Origin: Platanthera guangdongensis
Taxonomy: Eukaryota > Streptophyta > Magnoliopsida > Asparagales > Orchidaceae
Direction of reading: 5' to 3'
DNA length: 64,000 nt
Assembly: GCA_039583875.1 (NCBI GenBank)
Contig: CM077162.1
Coordinates: forward strand, 62,788,822 to 62,852,821
The notes under the pieces are model-generated. The model searched no databases, was not told where the DNA came from, and saw only the letters and a list, made by a program, of their open reading frames with translations. A program made the position numbers and the translations under genes. Positions within the stretch are counted from its first letter, which is position 1; each line of letters starts with the position of its first letter. Positions 20,747 through 31,904 of this stretch are shown piece by piece.

Positions 20747-23543
20747 ACTACTCCAGGAAATGAGCCTTCTTCGAAGGAATTGGCAAGTCCTAAAAGTGCT
20801 CTTCCTGTCGTCTTTGCTACCTGCAAAATCTGCATCTAAAAAACCAATTAGCTCGCTTTCATTATTTCTTGGGCACCAAAATCCAAGATTTGGTATACCT
20901 TTAAGATATCTCAAAATCCTCTTTGTAGTAGTGTAGTGAGATTCCTTAGAGTTCACTTGAAATCTAGCACATACACATATTGAGAACATTATGTCTGGTC
21001 TAGTAGCAGTAAGGTAGAGCAAGGATCCAATTATGCTTTTGTACTTGGTTTCATCAAAAGTTTTCCCTTTCTCATACTTGTCCAGAAACACAGTTGAACC
21101 CATTGGAGTCCTCATAGAGGTTGCGTTCTCCATTTCGAATTTCGTAATTAGCTCCTTGGTGAACTTAGTCTGCGAGATGAAAATTCCATCTTCAGATTGT
21201 TTCACCTGAAGCCCTAAGAAATACTTCAGCTCGCTCATACTTCCCATTTCAAACTTCCCTTGCATAAGTTTTGAAAACTTCTTGCAGAGGTTGTTGTCTG
21301 TAGAGCCAAAAATAATGTCGTCGACATAGATTTGCACTAGTAAAATTTTGCCTTTTATTTCCCTAAGAAATAATGTCTTATCTATCTTTCCCTTTGTGAA
21401 TTTGTTCTCAAGAAGAATGGTAGACAACGTCTCATACCAAGCTCGAGGAGCTTGTTTCAATCCATATAAAGCTTTAGATAACAGATAAACATAATCAGGA
21501 AAGTTAGAATCAACGAAACCTGGAGGTTGTTCCACATACACCTCTTCCTTTATGTCACTATTAAGGAAGCCAGACTTCACGTCCATCTGATAGACAGTGA
21601 AGCCATTAAGAGTGGCATATGCTAGGAATAACCTGGCTGCCTCCAGCCTTGCCACTGGAGCGTACGTCTGGTCAAAGATGATTCCTTCTTCTTGACGATA
21701 TCCTTTGGCGATGAGTCTAGCCTTGTTATTTATGATCGTTCCATCCTCATCCATCTTGTTCCTGTAGACCCACTTTGTCCCAATGACATTCTTATCTTTG
21801 GGTCATAGAACAAGTTTCCAGACTTGTAAATGCTTGAACTGATTTAGTTCTTCCTCAATCGCCATTATCCAAGATGGTTCTGAGTTTACTTCCTCAAACT
21901 TCTTTGGTTCAACCTGTGAGAGAAAACTCAAATATAAATTCTCGTTAGTTGTACCTCTATGAGTTCTGACACCATCCCTGGGATCTCCTATGATTTGGTA
22001 CATTGGGTGATCCTTCAGATGTCTGAGCTCTAGAGTCCTTGTATCTAGAACTTCTTCAATCACCGGAGTGACTTCATCAACTTGGACAATTTCTTCATCT
22101 TGATCATCAACCTCTCCAATTGCGGTTTGAGTGGTGACCTTGATGAACTTTTCACCCTTTTTTCAGTCGGTTCTTCCAAGTTAAATTCATTCAACTTTGT
22201 AACTTCATCTTCAATGAACACACTAGAAGAGTTGCCTTGCAGCAAGCTTGTCTTATCAAATACAACATGTATGGATTTTTCTACAACCAGAGTTTTTCTA
22301 TTAAATATCATGTATGCCTTACTATGGCTACTATACCCTACAAAAATACCTTCAAAACTGTTTTCGCTAAAGTTGGTAGTATGATACTTGCCATTGTTAA
22401 GGACGAAGCACTTACAGCCAAAAATTCTAAAATACGAGATAGTCGGTTTCCTGCCCTTTAGAAATTCATGAGGTGTCTTATTATGGTTCTTATTTATGAG
22501 TGCTCGATTTTGCACGTGGCATGCAGTGTTGACGGCTTCAGCACAGAAGTATTCCGGAAGTGAGGCATCACTCAACATGGTCCTGGAGGCCTCTATGAGT
22601 ATTCTGTTCCTTTGCTCAGCCACTCCGTTCTGTTGAGGGGTACGAGGAGAGGAAAACTCATGAAAGATACCCAAGCTTTCGCAGAATTCTGTTATGGCCC
22701 CAGAGTTGAACTATATTCCATTGTCACTTCTGATCTTGACTATGCAACAGTTGTATTCATTATGTACCTACCTGACAAAATTTGTAAAGATGTCAAAGGT
22801 ATCTGACTTGTGTTTTAGAAAGAACACCCATGCAAAGCGCGAGTAATCATTAACAATAACCAACGCATAATCCTTACCTCCAAAACTTCTAACTTGCAGT
22901 GGACCGAACAAGTTCATATGAAGTAGATGTAAACATCTATTAGAATCTTTGCCAATAATGTTTTTAAATGTAGCCCTTATTTGCTTGCCTTTTACACATG
23001 CGTGACAAGTTCTATCTTTAACGTTCTTCACATTTGGGGCATCACGTATTAAATTCAGTGAAAATAATTTATTAATAGTTTTGAAATTAATATGTGTTAA
23101 TCTCTTATGTCATTGGTCACCAAGAGACGCACTATCTTTAGCCATAAAACACACTGGTGTATAAGAGTCTATACAAATGAAATTTAAACAAAATATGTTT
23201 CTTCTTTGAGTGCTTGATAGAATCGTTTCCATATTGTCAACCGATTTTATCAAGCACTTATCAGCATGAAATTCAACAATATATCCATTATCGCAAAGTT
23301 GGCTTATGCTTATGAGATTGTGTTCCAATCCTTCAACATAAGCCACATTTGAAAAGGATACTCTACCGTTAGAGATCATACCATAGCCTTTAGTAATTCC
23401 TCGGTCTGAACCTCCAAAGAATGACCTTTGGCCCGTTCAAGACTGGAGAATAGTTCTGAAGAAGGATTCTTGTCCCGGTCACATGCCGAGAGCATCCACT
23501 GTCCAAATACTAGATAGGAGTTTTGGTGGCCTTTGGACATACC
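20747..23543 (-). pseudogene. pol: E3 pol, decayed and cut by E1
   Basis: SIRE-like Copia polyprotein read leftwards. Traces of protease (YLDSGCSRHVTGTR) near 23490, GAG-pre-integrase ending near 23110, integrase 22060-23031, RT 20750-21754 with an intact YVDD ([13 protein letters not shown]). The first integrase aspartate is replaced by Asn (HMNLFGP); the second Asp and the Glu are present. Stops and frameshifts occur near 23379, 23110, 22768, 22680, 22070 and 21790. Coding stops at ISWSS in RNase H, exactly where E1 is inserted. The rest of RNase H, ORF2 and the 3' LTR must lie left of E1, outside the window. Confidence 0.9.
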
Positions 23544-23546
23544 TGC
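23538..23546 (-). promoter_or_regulatory. Splice-donor-like site at the E3 gag-pol junction
   Basis: In sense GCAG|GTATGTCC directly before the protease. The same junction in E2, E4 and E6 also reads GCAG|GTRAG or similar. Confidence 0.45.
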
Positions 23547-25859
23547 AATCACAAATCAATTTGCCTTAGGAACCCAAACACGTTTGGGTCCTTGGTCTCT
23601 TGTTAGAATACTACCCCTACGAGTATTAGCATTATGAGTGGTCTTTCTCATATTGCCAACTTGAGGAGTTGCAAAATTCATGGAATTAAACTAGCAGTCG
23701 ATGGAAAAGTGACCAATTTTGCCACAACACCAACAATCAAACCTGTTGTATCTTTGCCTTAAGTTCTCCTACTTGACCTTTTGAGATGGTAGTATAGCAG
23801 GTGCAACATTCTTGGAGGAAGAAGCTTTATGGTGATGACAATCACATGATTTCTTCTCCTTCAGTGGCCTTTCCACAATAGACTTTACCTTTGGTGCTTT
23901 CTTGATGTTATGACCATGATTTATATGCCATAACTCTGAAGAATAACTTCCTCATAAGGTGCCTTAAAGACACTCTCACCAAAGTTTTGGGGGCGAGTCC
24001 ATCCTTGGTAACGAGACTTGGGTTCTACATAAGTAGGCCTAGTCAAGTGACCGTAGGATGAGTCAAGATCGAACTCATTTGATGGAAATATAACCTTCTT
24101 GAAAGAGATCAGATCTTGAGTGGATTTCCCCTTCTCTTTGGCCAAATCCTTCTTGGCCGCCTTATTCTTTCTCTGAGCCTTATTCATCCTAGAAGATTTA
24201 CTAGGAGCTTCAACATGGCCAAGCCCAGCACCCTTGGCCTTAGCTGAGAATTCAGCAATGAAAGGGAGAACAGTCTTGGAGTTCGAGAAACTTTCAACAA
24301 GTTTCTTTTCGGCTTCAAGATGTGCTTCCAGTTCTTTTATGATTTTCTCCTTAAGGTCCAGGTGCTCGAGAGCCTTGTTATATTCTTCAATGGAAGCATT
24401 GAAGTTTTCTCTGAGTGAGTCGGTCTTAGCGACTTCCTCTCTCAAAGTGCTCTCCTCAGCCTTAGAGACTTTATCTCTTTAGCTTGAGCTTTCACGACTT
24501 GTCGACATTTGTCATAAGCCTTGATTAACTCCTTGTATTGGGTCATGAGTTCAGACTCATCGTTAGAAGAGCTGTTCTCATTATCATGCTCAGAAACATC
24601 AGATTCAGAAAGAGGAGTGTGAGAGTTTACCTTCCCAGTGATCTGGGGCACTTATTCATTATCAGTCTGTGCCATAAGCCCAAAGTAGGCTTCTTCTTCT
24701 TCACTCGACTCATATGAGTCGGTGTCGCTAAGCGTTTTGCCATTCTTGACTATTAGACTCTTTTCTATCCTCTTCTTATTGTAAGAGGATTTCTTTTCCT
24801 CTCTCTTTCCACCCTCCTTCTTCTTGTGGGGCAGTCAACAATAATATGACCTGGCTTATTGCAGCAATAACAAACGATGTCAGTGGAAATATGTTTGTTC
24901 GGTTTAGTAGTATACCTGTCATGGCTACTTGAGCCTTTTCTGTGTCGATCACTATCATGTCATGATCTTCTGTAGGAGGTATCCTTGTCTTTCCATTGCT
25001 TCTTTTTGTTCAAGAATTTCTTGAACTGTCGTGAGAGTAGAGAGAACTCTCCTTTAGATAGCTCTGAGCCTGAGGTACATGGCTCCGAGGTTTCTTCTTC
25101 ACTTACTTCTAGTGCTGGGGTAGGAGGGGTAGCCTTGGACTTTCATTAGGTGTCTGCCTTGAGAGCAACAGACTTCTCCTTGGTTGAAGACCCACTCTTC
25201 TCTTCTTCAGCTTTTCTTGTATTGAGTTGCAGCTCATATGATATAAGCTTCCCGAAGAGATTCTGCGGGTCTGTCTCAGCTAGCTTTCCAAATTCCCGGA
25301 TAGCATAAACCTTGTTATCCCATTCTTTAGTTATTGATCTCAAGAACTTGTCATTCAGTTCTCCGTTTGTGAAGAGTCGACCATAGACTCTTAGGCCGTT
25401 GACTATCTTGAAGAAGTTTTCAAATGTATCTGCAATGCTATCCTTGGGTCGTTGTCGGAAGGCTTCATATTTCTGATTCAGAAGGGATCTTCTATCATCC
25501 CTAACTTCTTCTATACCTTCCATCAAGGTGATGAGGGACTGCCACATCTCCTTAGCAGACTGGCAGTGGATTAGGTTCTGCAACATGGAGTCATCAACCA
25601 CACTTGATATAATATTCTTGGCCTTCTTGTCTAAAGACACAAGTGCAATCTCATCTTTGTTGAGATCCATCAATTTCTTAGGAACTTTCTTTGTTGGATC
25701 TATAGTGGAGATCATCATAGGAACGTAAGGATCTTCTTTAATGATCATGAAGATCCTTGGATCCACAGCTTCCATGAAAAATCTGATTCTCTCTTTCCAC
25801 ATGGGAAAGTTATTCTTTGTGCACAAGGGAAGCTTGACAAAATCTTTGGCCTTGTCCAT
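23544..25859 (-). pseudogene. gag: E3 gag, decayed
   Basis: Starts at the ATG 25859 (MDKAKDFVKLPLCTKNNFPMWKERIRFFMEAVDPRI), a UBN2-type gag domain intact for 237 codons to a stop at 25146. Downstream fragments in shifting frames keep both zinc knuckles typical of this clade: VCYCCNKPGHIIVDC at about 24831-24872 and CWCCGKIGHFSIDC at about 23694-23737. An acidic and coiled-coil region lies between them (24240-24650). Multiple stops and indels make it non-functional. Confidence 0.88.
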
Positions 25860-25930
25860 GCTTGGATAATCTCAAAAGACAACTTAGGTCAGATCTGATC
25901 AAGGTGTTAACCTTTTAGTGATCCACCTGA

Positions 25931-25941
25931 CTTTGATACCA
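25931..25941 (-). promoter_or_regulatory. E3 primer binding site
   Basis: In sense TGGTATCAAAG, one mismatch from the initiator tRNA-Met complement, three bases from the LTR end. Confidence 0.85.
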
Positions 25942-25969
25942 ATTTGAAATGTTCAGTTGTTTATCTAAA

Positions 25970-26003
25970 TCACCTAGAGGGGGGGGGGGGGGTGAATAGG
26001 TGA
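25970..26003 (-). other. U5 C-tract hairpin, E3
   Basis: Arms TCACCTA / TAGGTGA around a C-run of about 14 in sense. These arms differ from those of E2 but pair perfectly. Confidence 0.65.
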
Positions 26004-26086
26004 GTTGTGCATCTTTTTACGGAATAGCAAATTAGCGAACTATGCACAAAAATCTACCAGGCATTCATAGACGACAAGAGATTTAT

Positions 26087-26115
26087 AGTGGTTACTCATC
26101 CTTGGGTACACCACT
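26087..26115 (-). other. Two-tier leader hairpin, E3
   Basis: Outer arms AGTGG / CCACT in sense around GTACCCAAGGATG. The inner stem is weaker than in E6. Confidence 0.5.
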
Positions 26116-26162
26116 TTCCACTCACCGATCTAGCAAAACACTAGACTCGGCTACTCCAGTAT

Positions 26163-26300
26163 CTCGGATTGAAAACCAATCCTACGCCTCGGAACAAAGT
26201 TCCTACAACTCGATCCACAACACGGATATACACTCGGAAGATGAAAACTTCCTACAACTTGGAGACAAAAGCTCCTACACTCGGAGAGGAATCTCCTACA
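26163..26300 (-). repeat. E3 leader hairpin array
   Basis: Six consecutive mini-hairpins with different but complementary arms: GGATT/AATCC, GGAAC/GTTCC, ATCC/GGAT, GGAAG/CTTCC, GGAG/CTCC and GGAGA/TCTCC. They are separated by a constant linker reading CTACAACTC on the + strand. Equivalent arrays are in E4, E5 and E6. Confidence 0.75.
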
Positions 26301-26652
26301 AGAATACATTGAGAAAATGAAATACAAACATTAATATTTCTCAGATCTTGAAAATCTCGGCCAAGGTCTTCTTCCTTTGAACTTGCGGCTTTATCAGAAA
26401 ACTTGAAGAAGAGGCTCAACTAGTTCTGGATCTGAAATTTCTTTGACTCACACGATCCGAGAGATGATGAGGAGTTGAAGAACAATCTCGATCTGTAAGT
26501 CGACTTGATCTGAATCTTCTTGAACATAAGCCCTAGGCAATTTGCACGATGATGGTCAGCGACGGCTTTCGTTTTTGGAAAGAGAAATAGGATTTAAATT
26601 TCTTAGAATAATCTTTTCAGCACTTGTTAGGGTTAGTCGATTTGAGAAGACC

Positions 26653-26660
26653 TTATATAA
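26653..26660 (-). promoter_or_regulatory. E3 LTR TATA box
   Basis: TTATATAA, about 116 bp downstream (in sense) of the ACTCGAGT array. Confidence 0.55.
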
Positions 26661-26775
26661 GATCTTCCTAACGGTCATAATTAGAATTAATGACGTCCAC
26701 GTGGACCAATCACGTCACCTCCTTTGAAAATCCAGTCGGTTCTGGACTTAGCAAAATTCTGGAAAAATTGATTGA

Positions 26776-27503
26776 ATCACTCGAGTGAGTGATAAGCTAG
26801 CTACTCGAGTACTAATATGAGTACTCGAGTGGACATTATCAGATAACTCGAGATGAATTCCTTGAGAAAATTCAGAACATAACTTATAATCACTGAAGTG
26901 GAATAAGATTTACTCGAGTGCTAGAAAGTTTACACGAGAGGTGGAAATGAACTACTCGAGTGCTCGAAGTATTACTCGAGAGGTAGAAGGATTACTCAAG
27001 AAAATGACTTAGCGAATTTTTCTGGGAGATGAAATCTTGTTACTCGAGTACTGGATTTAGATTACTCGAGAAGTAGATTGACTACTCGAGTACAGAAATT
27101 TTACTACTCGAGTATGAGACTTGGAAAAATTCTGAGAGTTAAAATCTGGTCACTCGAGTATTGGAGCTGGACTACTCGAGAACTAGAAAGACTACTCGAG
27201 TACATGAACAACTACTCAAGTGGGGTAAATACATCACGAGAATCTTCCTTCTGTCACTCGAGATAAAGTATTCATCTACTCGAGTGGTGAACTTGACTAC
27301 TCGAGTAAAATACTTAAAATATTTTCCGAGAGGCAAAAACTGTTAACTGCAGAATAAGAGAAAGTTTACTCGAGTAATGGACTTGGCCATTCGAGAGCTC
27401 TGTTCAGACTACTCGAGAACCATTTCCCTTACTCCAGCTTAGACAGACTTACTCGAGTATTTACTAAGTGGTCAACTCGAGTACTTAAGCTTCTACTCGA
27501 GTG
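26776..27503 (-). repeat. E3 U3 array of ACTCGAGT palindromes
   Basis: More than 25 copies of ACTCGAGT or one-base variants (ACTCGAGA, ACTCAAGT), spaced mostly 15-30 bp, over 730 bp. The motif is a perfect 8-bp palindrome with a central CpG. It occupies the same U3 position as GTGTCGACAC in E4 and E6. Confidence 0.93.
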
Positions 27504-27832
27504 AAATACTTGGAATATTTTCCTTCTTGAGAATTTTCCTTTCCTCAATAAAATCAACAACACTTCTTTCTCCAATCAATCCTAGTGCTTGAAAAATGAA
27601 GTGTATCCCAATAGAGAGGTTACACATGAGTCAACACCGTGGATCAAATAATGAGGGATTACATTGTATGGTCTTGTGTTTGGTGACCCATTGTAGACTG
27701 ACATTGGTCTACACTTGACAATTTAGTATTGCAAACACATAACTCAAACAATACATCAAATACAACTTAATTCATATTAATTCAAGGGTGATTTCACCAA
27801 ATCTGGGGTTATTGTGGATACAATACCCAACA

Positions 27833-28751
27833 CCACTCAATACTATTGTAGGGTCCAGAGATAAAATTACCTAGATACCCTTAGAGGTCTGCATTTAGCT
27901 CCTCAGAACAGCGGAGTTACGCTGTTGGCAATCCACTTTTGGCTGCATATAGTCGTTCCAAACAGCGGAGGTCTATTTGCAGGCCATTTTCAGAAATCTA
28001 TAAATAGACCCAATGGGTTCCTCAAAAGGCATGTTCACTTGTGCTCCGGTCTTCTTGCACTTTCTGAGGCATTCTTAGCTCGACATTTGGTTAGGGAGGG
28101 GAACCGCTCTAAGATCTTCCAAGTGTGTGGTGGGACCTTAACGCCGAGCCCTTGGGTCTGTCCCCTATTCTTTTTCCTTAGTTGTTTAGCTCACGGGAGA
28201 GAAGTAAGTGTGCAAGCACCCCTTCCCCATGGGTGAACTCCACAGAGACCGAGTTTTCAGTTTCAACACCCATACAATCGCTTATCGGCATGTCGATACA
28301 CAACCAAAAACATCACAAAATAACAATAATAAAAAGTGAAACAGAGATTTTACGTGGAAACCAAATAAGATAAAACCACAGGACGATCAGAGTATAACCC
28401 GAAAATTTGTCACTAAAAATATATGAAAACAATATGCAATTACAAGTCTTTCCCTCCTCGATCCACACATGATCTTTACTAGCTTTGTACTATACAATAC
28501 AATAAAAAATAGCAGAAAAACTGCAAGTTATAGACAGTGGCGGACAAGACAGATTACACAAATTGTCTCCAAGATTCTTCTTCGAATCCTTACCCAAATC
28601 TGCTCCAGTTCCAATCTATGTAGGCGAAGTATTCCTCATCAACATCATATAACATTGTCTGAAAGCTCTTCTAAACTAAGATGATTATCACAAAGGGCTT
28701 TCTATAAAACTTCAAATGCTTCTAATTCGAGAGAAGTGAATGCCTTACCCC
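27833..28751. other. Unassigned 0.9 kb between E3 and E4
   Basis: No convincing coding frame. It contains CTATAAATAGACCC near 27999, a TATA-like core-promoter block like those in LTRs, two AACAGCGGAG repeats (about 27905 and 27961), and GATTTTACGTGGAAACC near 28346, similar in position and wording to the GATTTATAGTGGTTCC leader phrase of the SIRE LTRs. It may be a fragment of another LTR. No ends could be fixed. Confidence 0.35.
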
Positions 28752-29016
28752 TGAAAGAATTAGATTCAAGATGTCCTAAACACCCAGAGGGTGGGGGGGG
28801 GGGGGTGAATAGGTTCAATTCTTTTTATTTAGGTAGATAAAGTAAATTACTTTTTAAACAGCCTTAGCAATATTTATCACAACACAGATTATAACAAACA
28901 CATGCAACACATCATACACACAGATTTATAGTGGTTCCCGAAGTGATGGGTACATCCACTTTCCCCCTTCACCTATCTAGCAGTATATTAGATTCAGCCT
29001 AACTTCCTTCTTCCTT

Positions 29017-29300
29017 CTCAGATCCTCAGATCTTACAACTCAGAACCTAGAATGGTTCCTACAACTCAGACTTCAGCAAGTCCTATAGCTCAGATCCTCT
29101 CAGAGAATCCTACCTCAGAGCGAGACCGCACTCCTATAACTCAAGAAATCAAGCCCTACCTCAGTCTCTTCAACTGGCCTACAACTTAGAGAAATTAATC
29201 CCCTACCTCATCCACTCAGCCCTACCTCAGCCTTTATAGATTTAGGCTTACAACTCAGAGAGATAACTCTCTTACACTCAAATCTATAAAAGATCCTACA
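29017..29300 (-). repeat. E4 leader hairpin array (3' LTR copy)
   Basis: Successive small inverted repeats with distinct arms, for example AGAACC/GGTTCCT, AGACTT/AAGTCCT, AGCCT/AGGCT and AGAGA/TCTCT, separated by TACAACTCAG-like linkers (+ strand reading). Confidence 0.7.
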
Positions 29301-29627
29301 GAGAAAATTGATTATAAAAAGAATAAAACCTTCACCCAGGTAGAGAGAGAATGGGTTGAAGGTTTCTTTATCAGTTCTTGATAGATCTGATAACTTTAGA
29401 TTCAACCTATCTTAGCTTCTTCAAAGCATCTTGAATTTGATCAAAGTAAGGTTGATATTCTTGTGAAGTTGGGGACGATCTTCAATCTAGCTTCCTTCTT
29501 ATATTAAGATGTGACTATGAATTCTTCTTGCATACTTGTTCAGGATCTGCCAGAGACTTGTTGATTTCTGGATGAAGACTTCTCTTCTTCTTAGTTGTTA
29601 GTTTTATTTTTGATGATATAACATATC

Positions 29628-29635
29628 TTTATATA
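29628..29635 (-). promoter_or_regulatory. TATA box, E4 3' LTR
   Basis: In sense TATATAAA, about 146 bp downstream of the palindrome array. The same box is at 37105-37112. Confidence 0.55.
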
Positions 29636-29780
29636 GACTCCATCTGAGGTTACCGGCTTATCCGGTTCCTAACGGCCTTCTGACAGCTCTGATAGATGTA
29701 ACTACTTTGTTGGTTGTGACAGCTGTCAAGTCTCTAGTCATGACATCTGATACTTCATTGAACTTCAACTCTGCAGCAAA

Positions 29781-30247
29781 GTGTCGAGACAATACTTCAA
29801 ATGTTTCGATACAAATAGATCATGTGTCGACACAATTCTTGGTGATGCCGACACAGCTTACATAATGTTAACACAACTCTTCTTTTTCTTCTTGACACAG
29901 CTTCTGTGGAATGTGTCAACACAAGTCCCGTGTGTCGACACAATAGATTCTAGTATCGACAAAGTTGGTGTTGACAGAATTCTGGTGTGTGTCGACACAA
30001 GTCCTGTGTGTCGACACAGTTGTTGTCGACAGAATTCTGGAATGTGTCGACACAAGTCCTATGTATCGATACAATTGTTGTCGATAGAATTCTGGAATGT
30101 ATCGACACAAGTCCCGTGTATCGACATAGTTGTTGTCGACTGATTTTCTGTGTGACGACACAAGTCCGGTGTGTCGACACAATCTGGCTCCTAGTATCGA
30201 CACAACTTTTCCTAAGTGTCGACACAATTCTTCTCAAGTGTCGACAC
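29781..30247 (-). repeat. E4 U3 array of GTGTCGACAC (3' LTR)
   Basis: About eight exact GTGTCGACAC copies and many one-base derivatives (GTATCGACAC, GTGTCAACAC, TATCGATAC). Six-frame translation gives Cys/His/Thr-rich peptides on both strands, which are artefacts of the palindrome. Confidence 0.9.
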
Positions 30248-30386
30248 TTATACTTATAAACTTTTTCTACATTTCCTTTACCCGCACATTGAAAGTCAAC
30301 AACACCATCAAATACACATTGAAGAATATCATTGAGTTAGGTGAGGCTTCTCCAAATCTGGTACACATTTTCCAATATACCCAACA

Positions 30387-30400
30387 ATCTCCCCTATTTG
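30387..30400 (-). promoter_or_regulatory. E4 polypurine tract
   Basis: In sense AAATAGGGGAGAT directly before the LTR start TGTTGGGTA. Confidence 0.8.
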
Positions 30401-30626
30401 GAGAAGTCATAACACTTAGTCAATGATATACATCACTTTATAATAAAATACAGATTATGATGTATAAAAGGATTATTTAAACAGGGTAACACATAAACAA
30501 AACCAACATATTATATCATCACAAAACATAATAAAATATAGTGAACATGAATCAGTGTTTTGTTGAAGTACAAGAAGTTTTTGAACAACAGATTACATAG
30601 ATTTTAAAACAAAAGATTACATAGTT

Positions 30627-31904
30627 CTATAGTCTAGTCAATCTATTATAGAACTGATCAGGCTCCTTGATGACAATGCCTTTGCCAGACTTAATCCTTA
30701 CTTGTACATTAGCTTCAGTGTCTTCAGCTGGCTTTTTCTCTTTAAGATCCTTTTTCTTGAGCTCTTCAGCCTTGACCTTTTGCCTTTCAAAATAATGATA
30801 AGGCTTTGGAAAGTATTTGCTAGGCTCCACAGAAGTAGTAGGTATCTTCCCAGCTTTGAGATCTCTTCTAAACTGATATATGGCATCTTGCTGTTTCTGA
30901 TACTTGCTCCATTCTTGTTCAGAATAACACTTGCCACTATCATGCATGTTGTCTTTAAAAGCTTGTCAGGTAGTGAGAATAATGTTTCTGGAGGTGGGAC
31001 TCCATCTTTCAAAATCAGGCTTTAATTCAGCCTACTCTCTAAACCTTTTCTTAGAAAGTTAAGCTTCTTGTTCTCTTTTCAAAGCAGCTTCAGACATTTC
31101 AACCTTTTCAATAATCACATTCTGTACCTCCTATGGAGGACTGTACATTTATTGTACTGCAGATTGAATGCCCTCAAAATCAGCAGGTGGATAAATAATT
31201 TGAGCTACTTCCTGCTGAACCCCTTCATTTAAAGCCGGTTGAATGCCTGATTTAGTAGTGTTATCATCATCACACAGGGGTGGATAACCAAGAGTTGCTC
31301 TGATAGCATTAGTTATCTATTTAGCATGATCAGAGCCTGCATTGACTAATACTCTCTCCCCCTTTATGACTTCTCTTTCAATATGGTCTCTGAGATCATC
31401 CTTTTGAAATCTAATCTGATTAGCTAGGTAATTCGTTCCTTCTTTATAGAATGATCTAAATTTCTGCAGTTGATCAACAATCACTTTTTGAGAGTCCTGA
31501 ATAACAGTGTGGACATTAACCAAATCTGCTTTGAGTTGTTGATCAAACTCAGACTTTACTTTAACCATGGTGGCAGTGAAAGCAGTGGCTTTATTCTGGA
31601 GTTCTGTGACAATAACATTGTGGGATTCTGTCAGATTGTCATTCATTATAATTTGGTTTTCCAGAACATAGCATTGTTTAACTGCTATGTAATCTATTTG
31701 TGTCTTGGCCTCCTATTGTTACTTGGCCAAATAGACTATAACATTACCTCCCTTATGGAAGCAATCTGTCATTTCCTTTTTATGCAAATTCACTTCAAAT
31801 CTAATAGATTTGATATCTTGGGCCAGCTGAAGTTGCAATTCCTTATTGCTCTCATCAACATATTTTTCAAGTGCATGTCGTTGTTCATCCATCTTTACTT
31901 TGAA
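30627..31904 (-). pseudogene. E4 ORF2, C-terminal remnant fused to RT
   Basis: Matches the C-terminal half of E6 ORF2: [51 protein letters not shown], then the ending YFPKPYHYFERQK and SGKGIVIKEP. The predicted protein is alpha-helical and charged. Several stops interrupt it near 31740, 31316, 31150 and 30950. Its 5' end is joined in frame to RT at about 31904, so the ORF2 N-terminal domain, the spacer array and the internal promoter are gone. Confidence 0.85.

Larger units (their letters stand above)
25945..27832 (-). repeat. E3 5' LTR
   Basis: 1888 bp. In sense it begins TGTTGGGTATTG and ends ATTTCA next to the PBS. U3 contains the ACTCGAGT array, and the leader contains the hairpin array, two-tier hairpin and C-tract hairpin. 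The following CCACT (27833-27837) is the candidate target duplication; its partner is outside the window. Confidence 0.9.
28752..30386 (-). repeat. E4 3' LTR (left copy)
   Basis: 1635 bp, TGAAAGAATTAG...ATACCCAACA on the + strand. Pairs with 36225-37852 with many scattered transitions, suggesting an older insertion than E2 or E6. Confidence 0.92.

Noticed and set aside
29858..30259. Open frames on both strands encoding Cys/His/Thr repeats (CRHK, VSTQ, VDT)
   Set aside because: They are translations of the GTGTCGACAC array, which is its own reverse complement. The same peptides appear in every frame and in each array (37380-37757, 52526-53290, 63490-63886).
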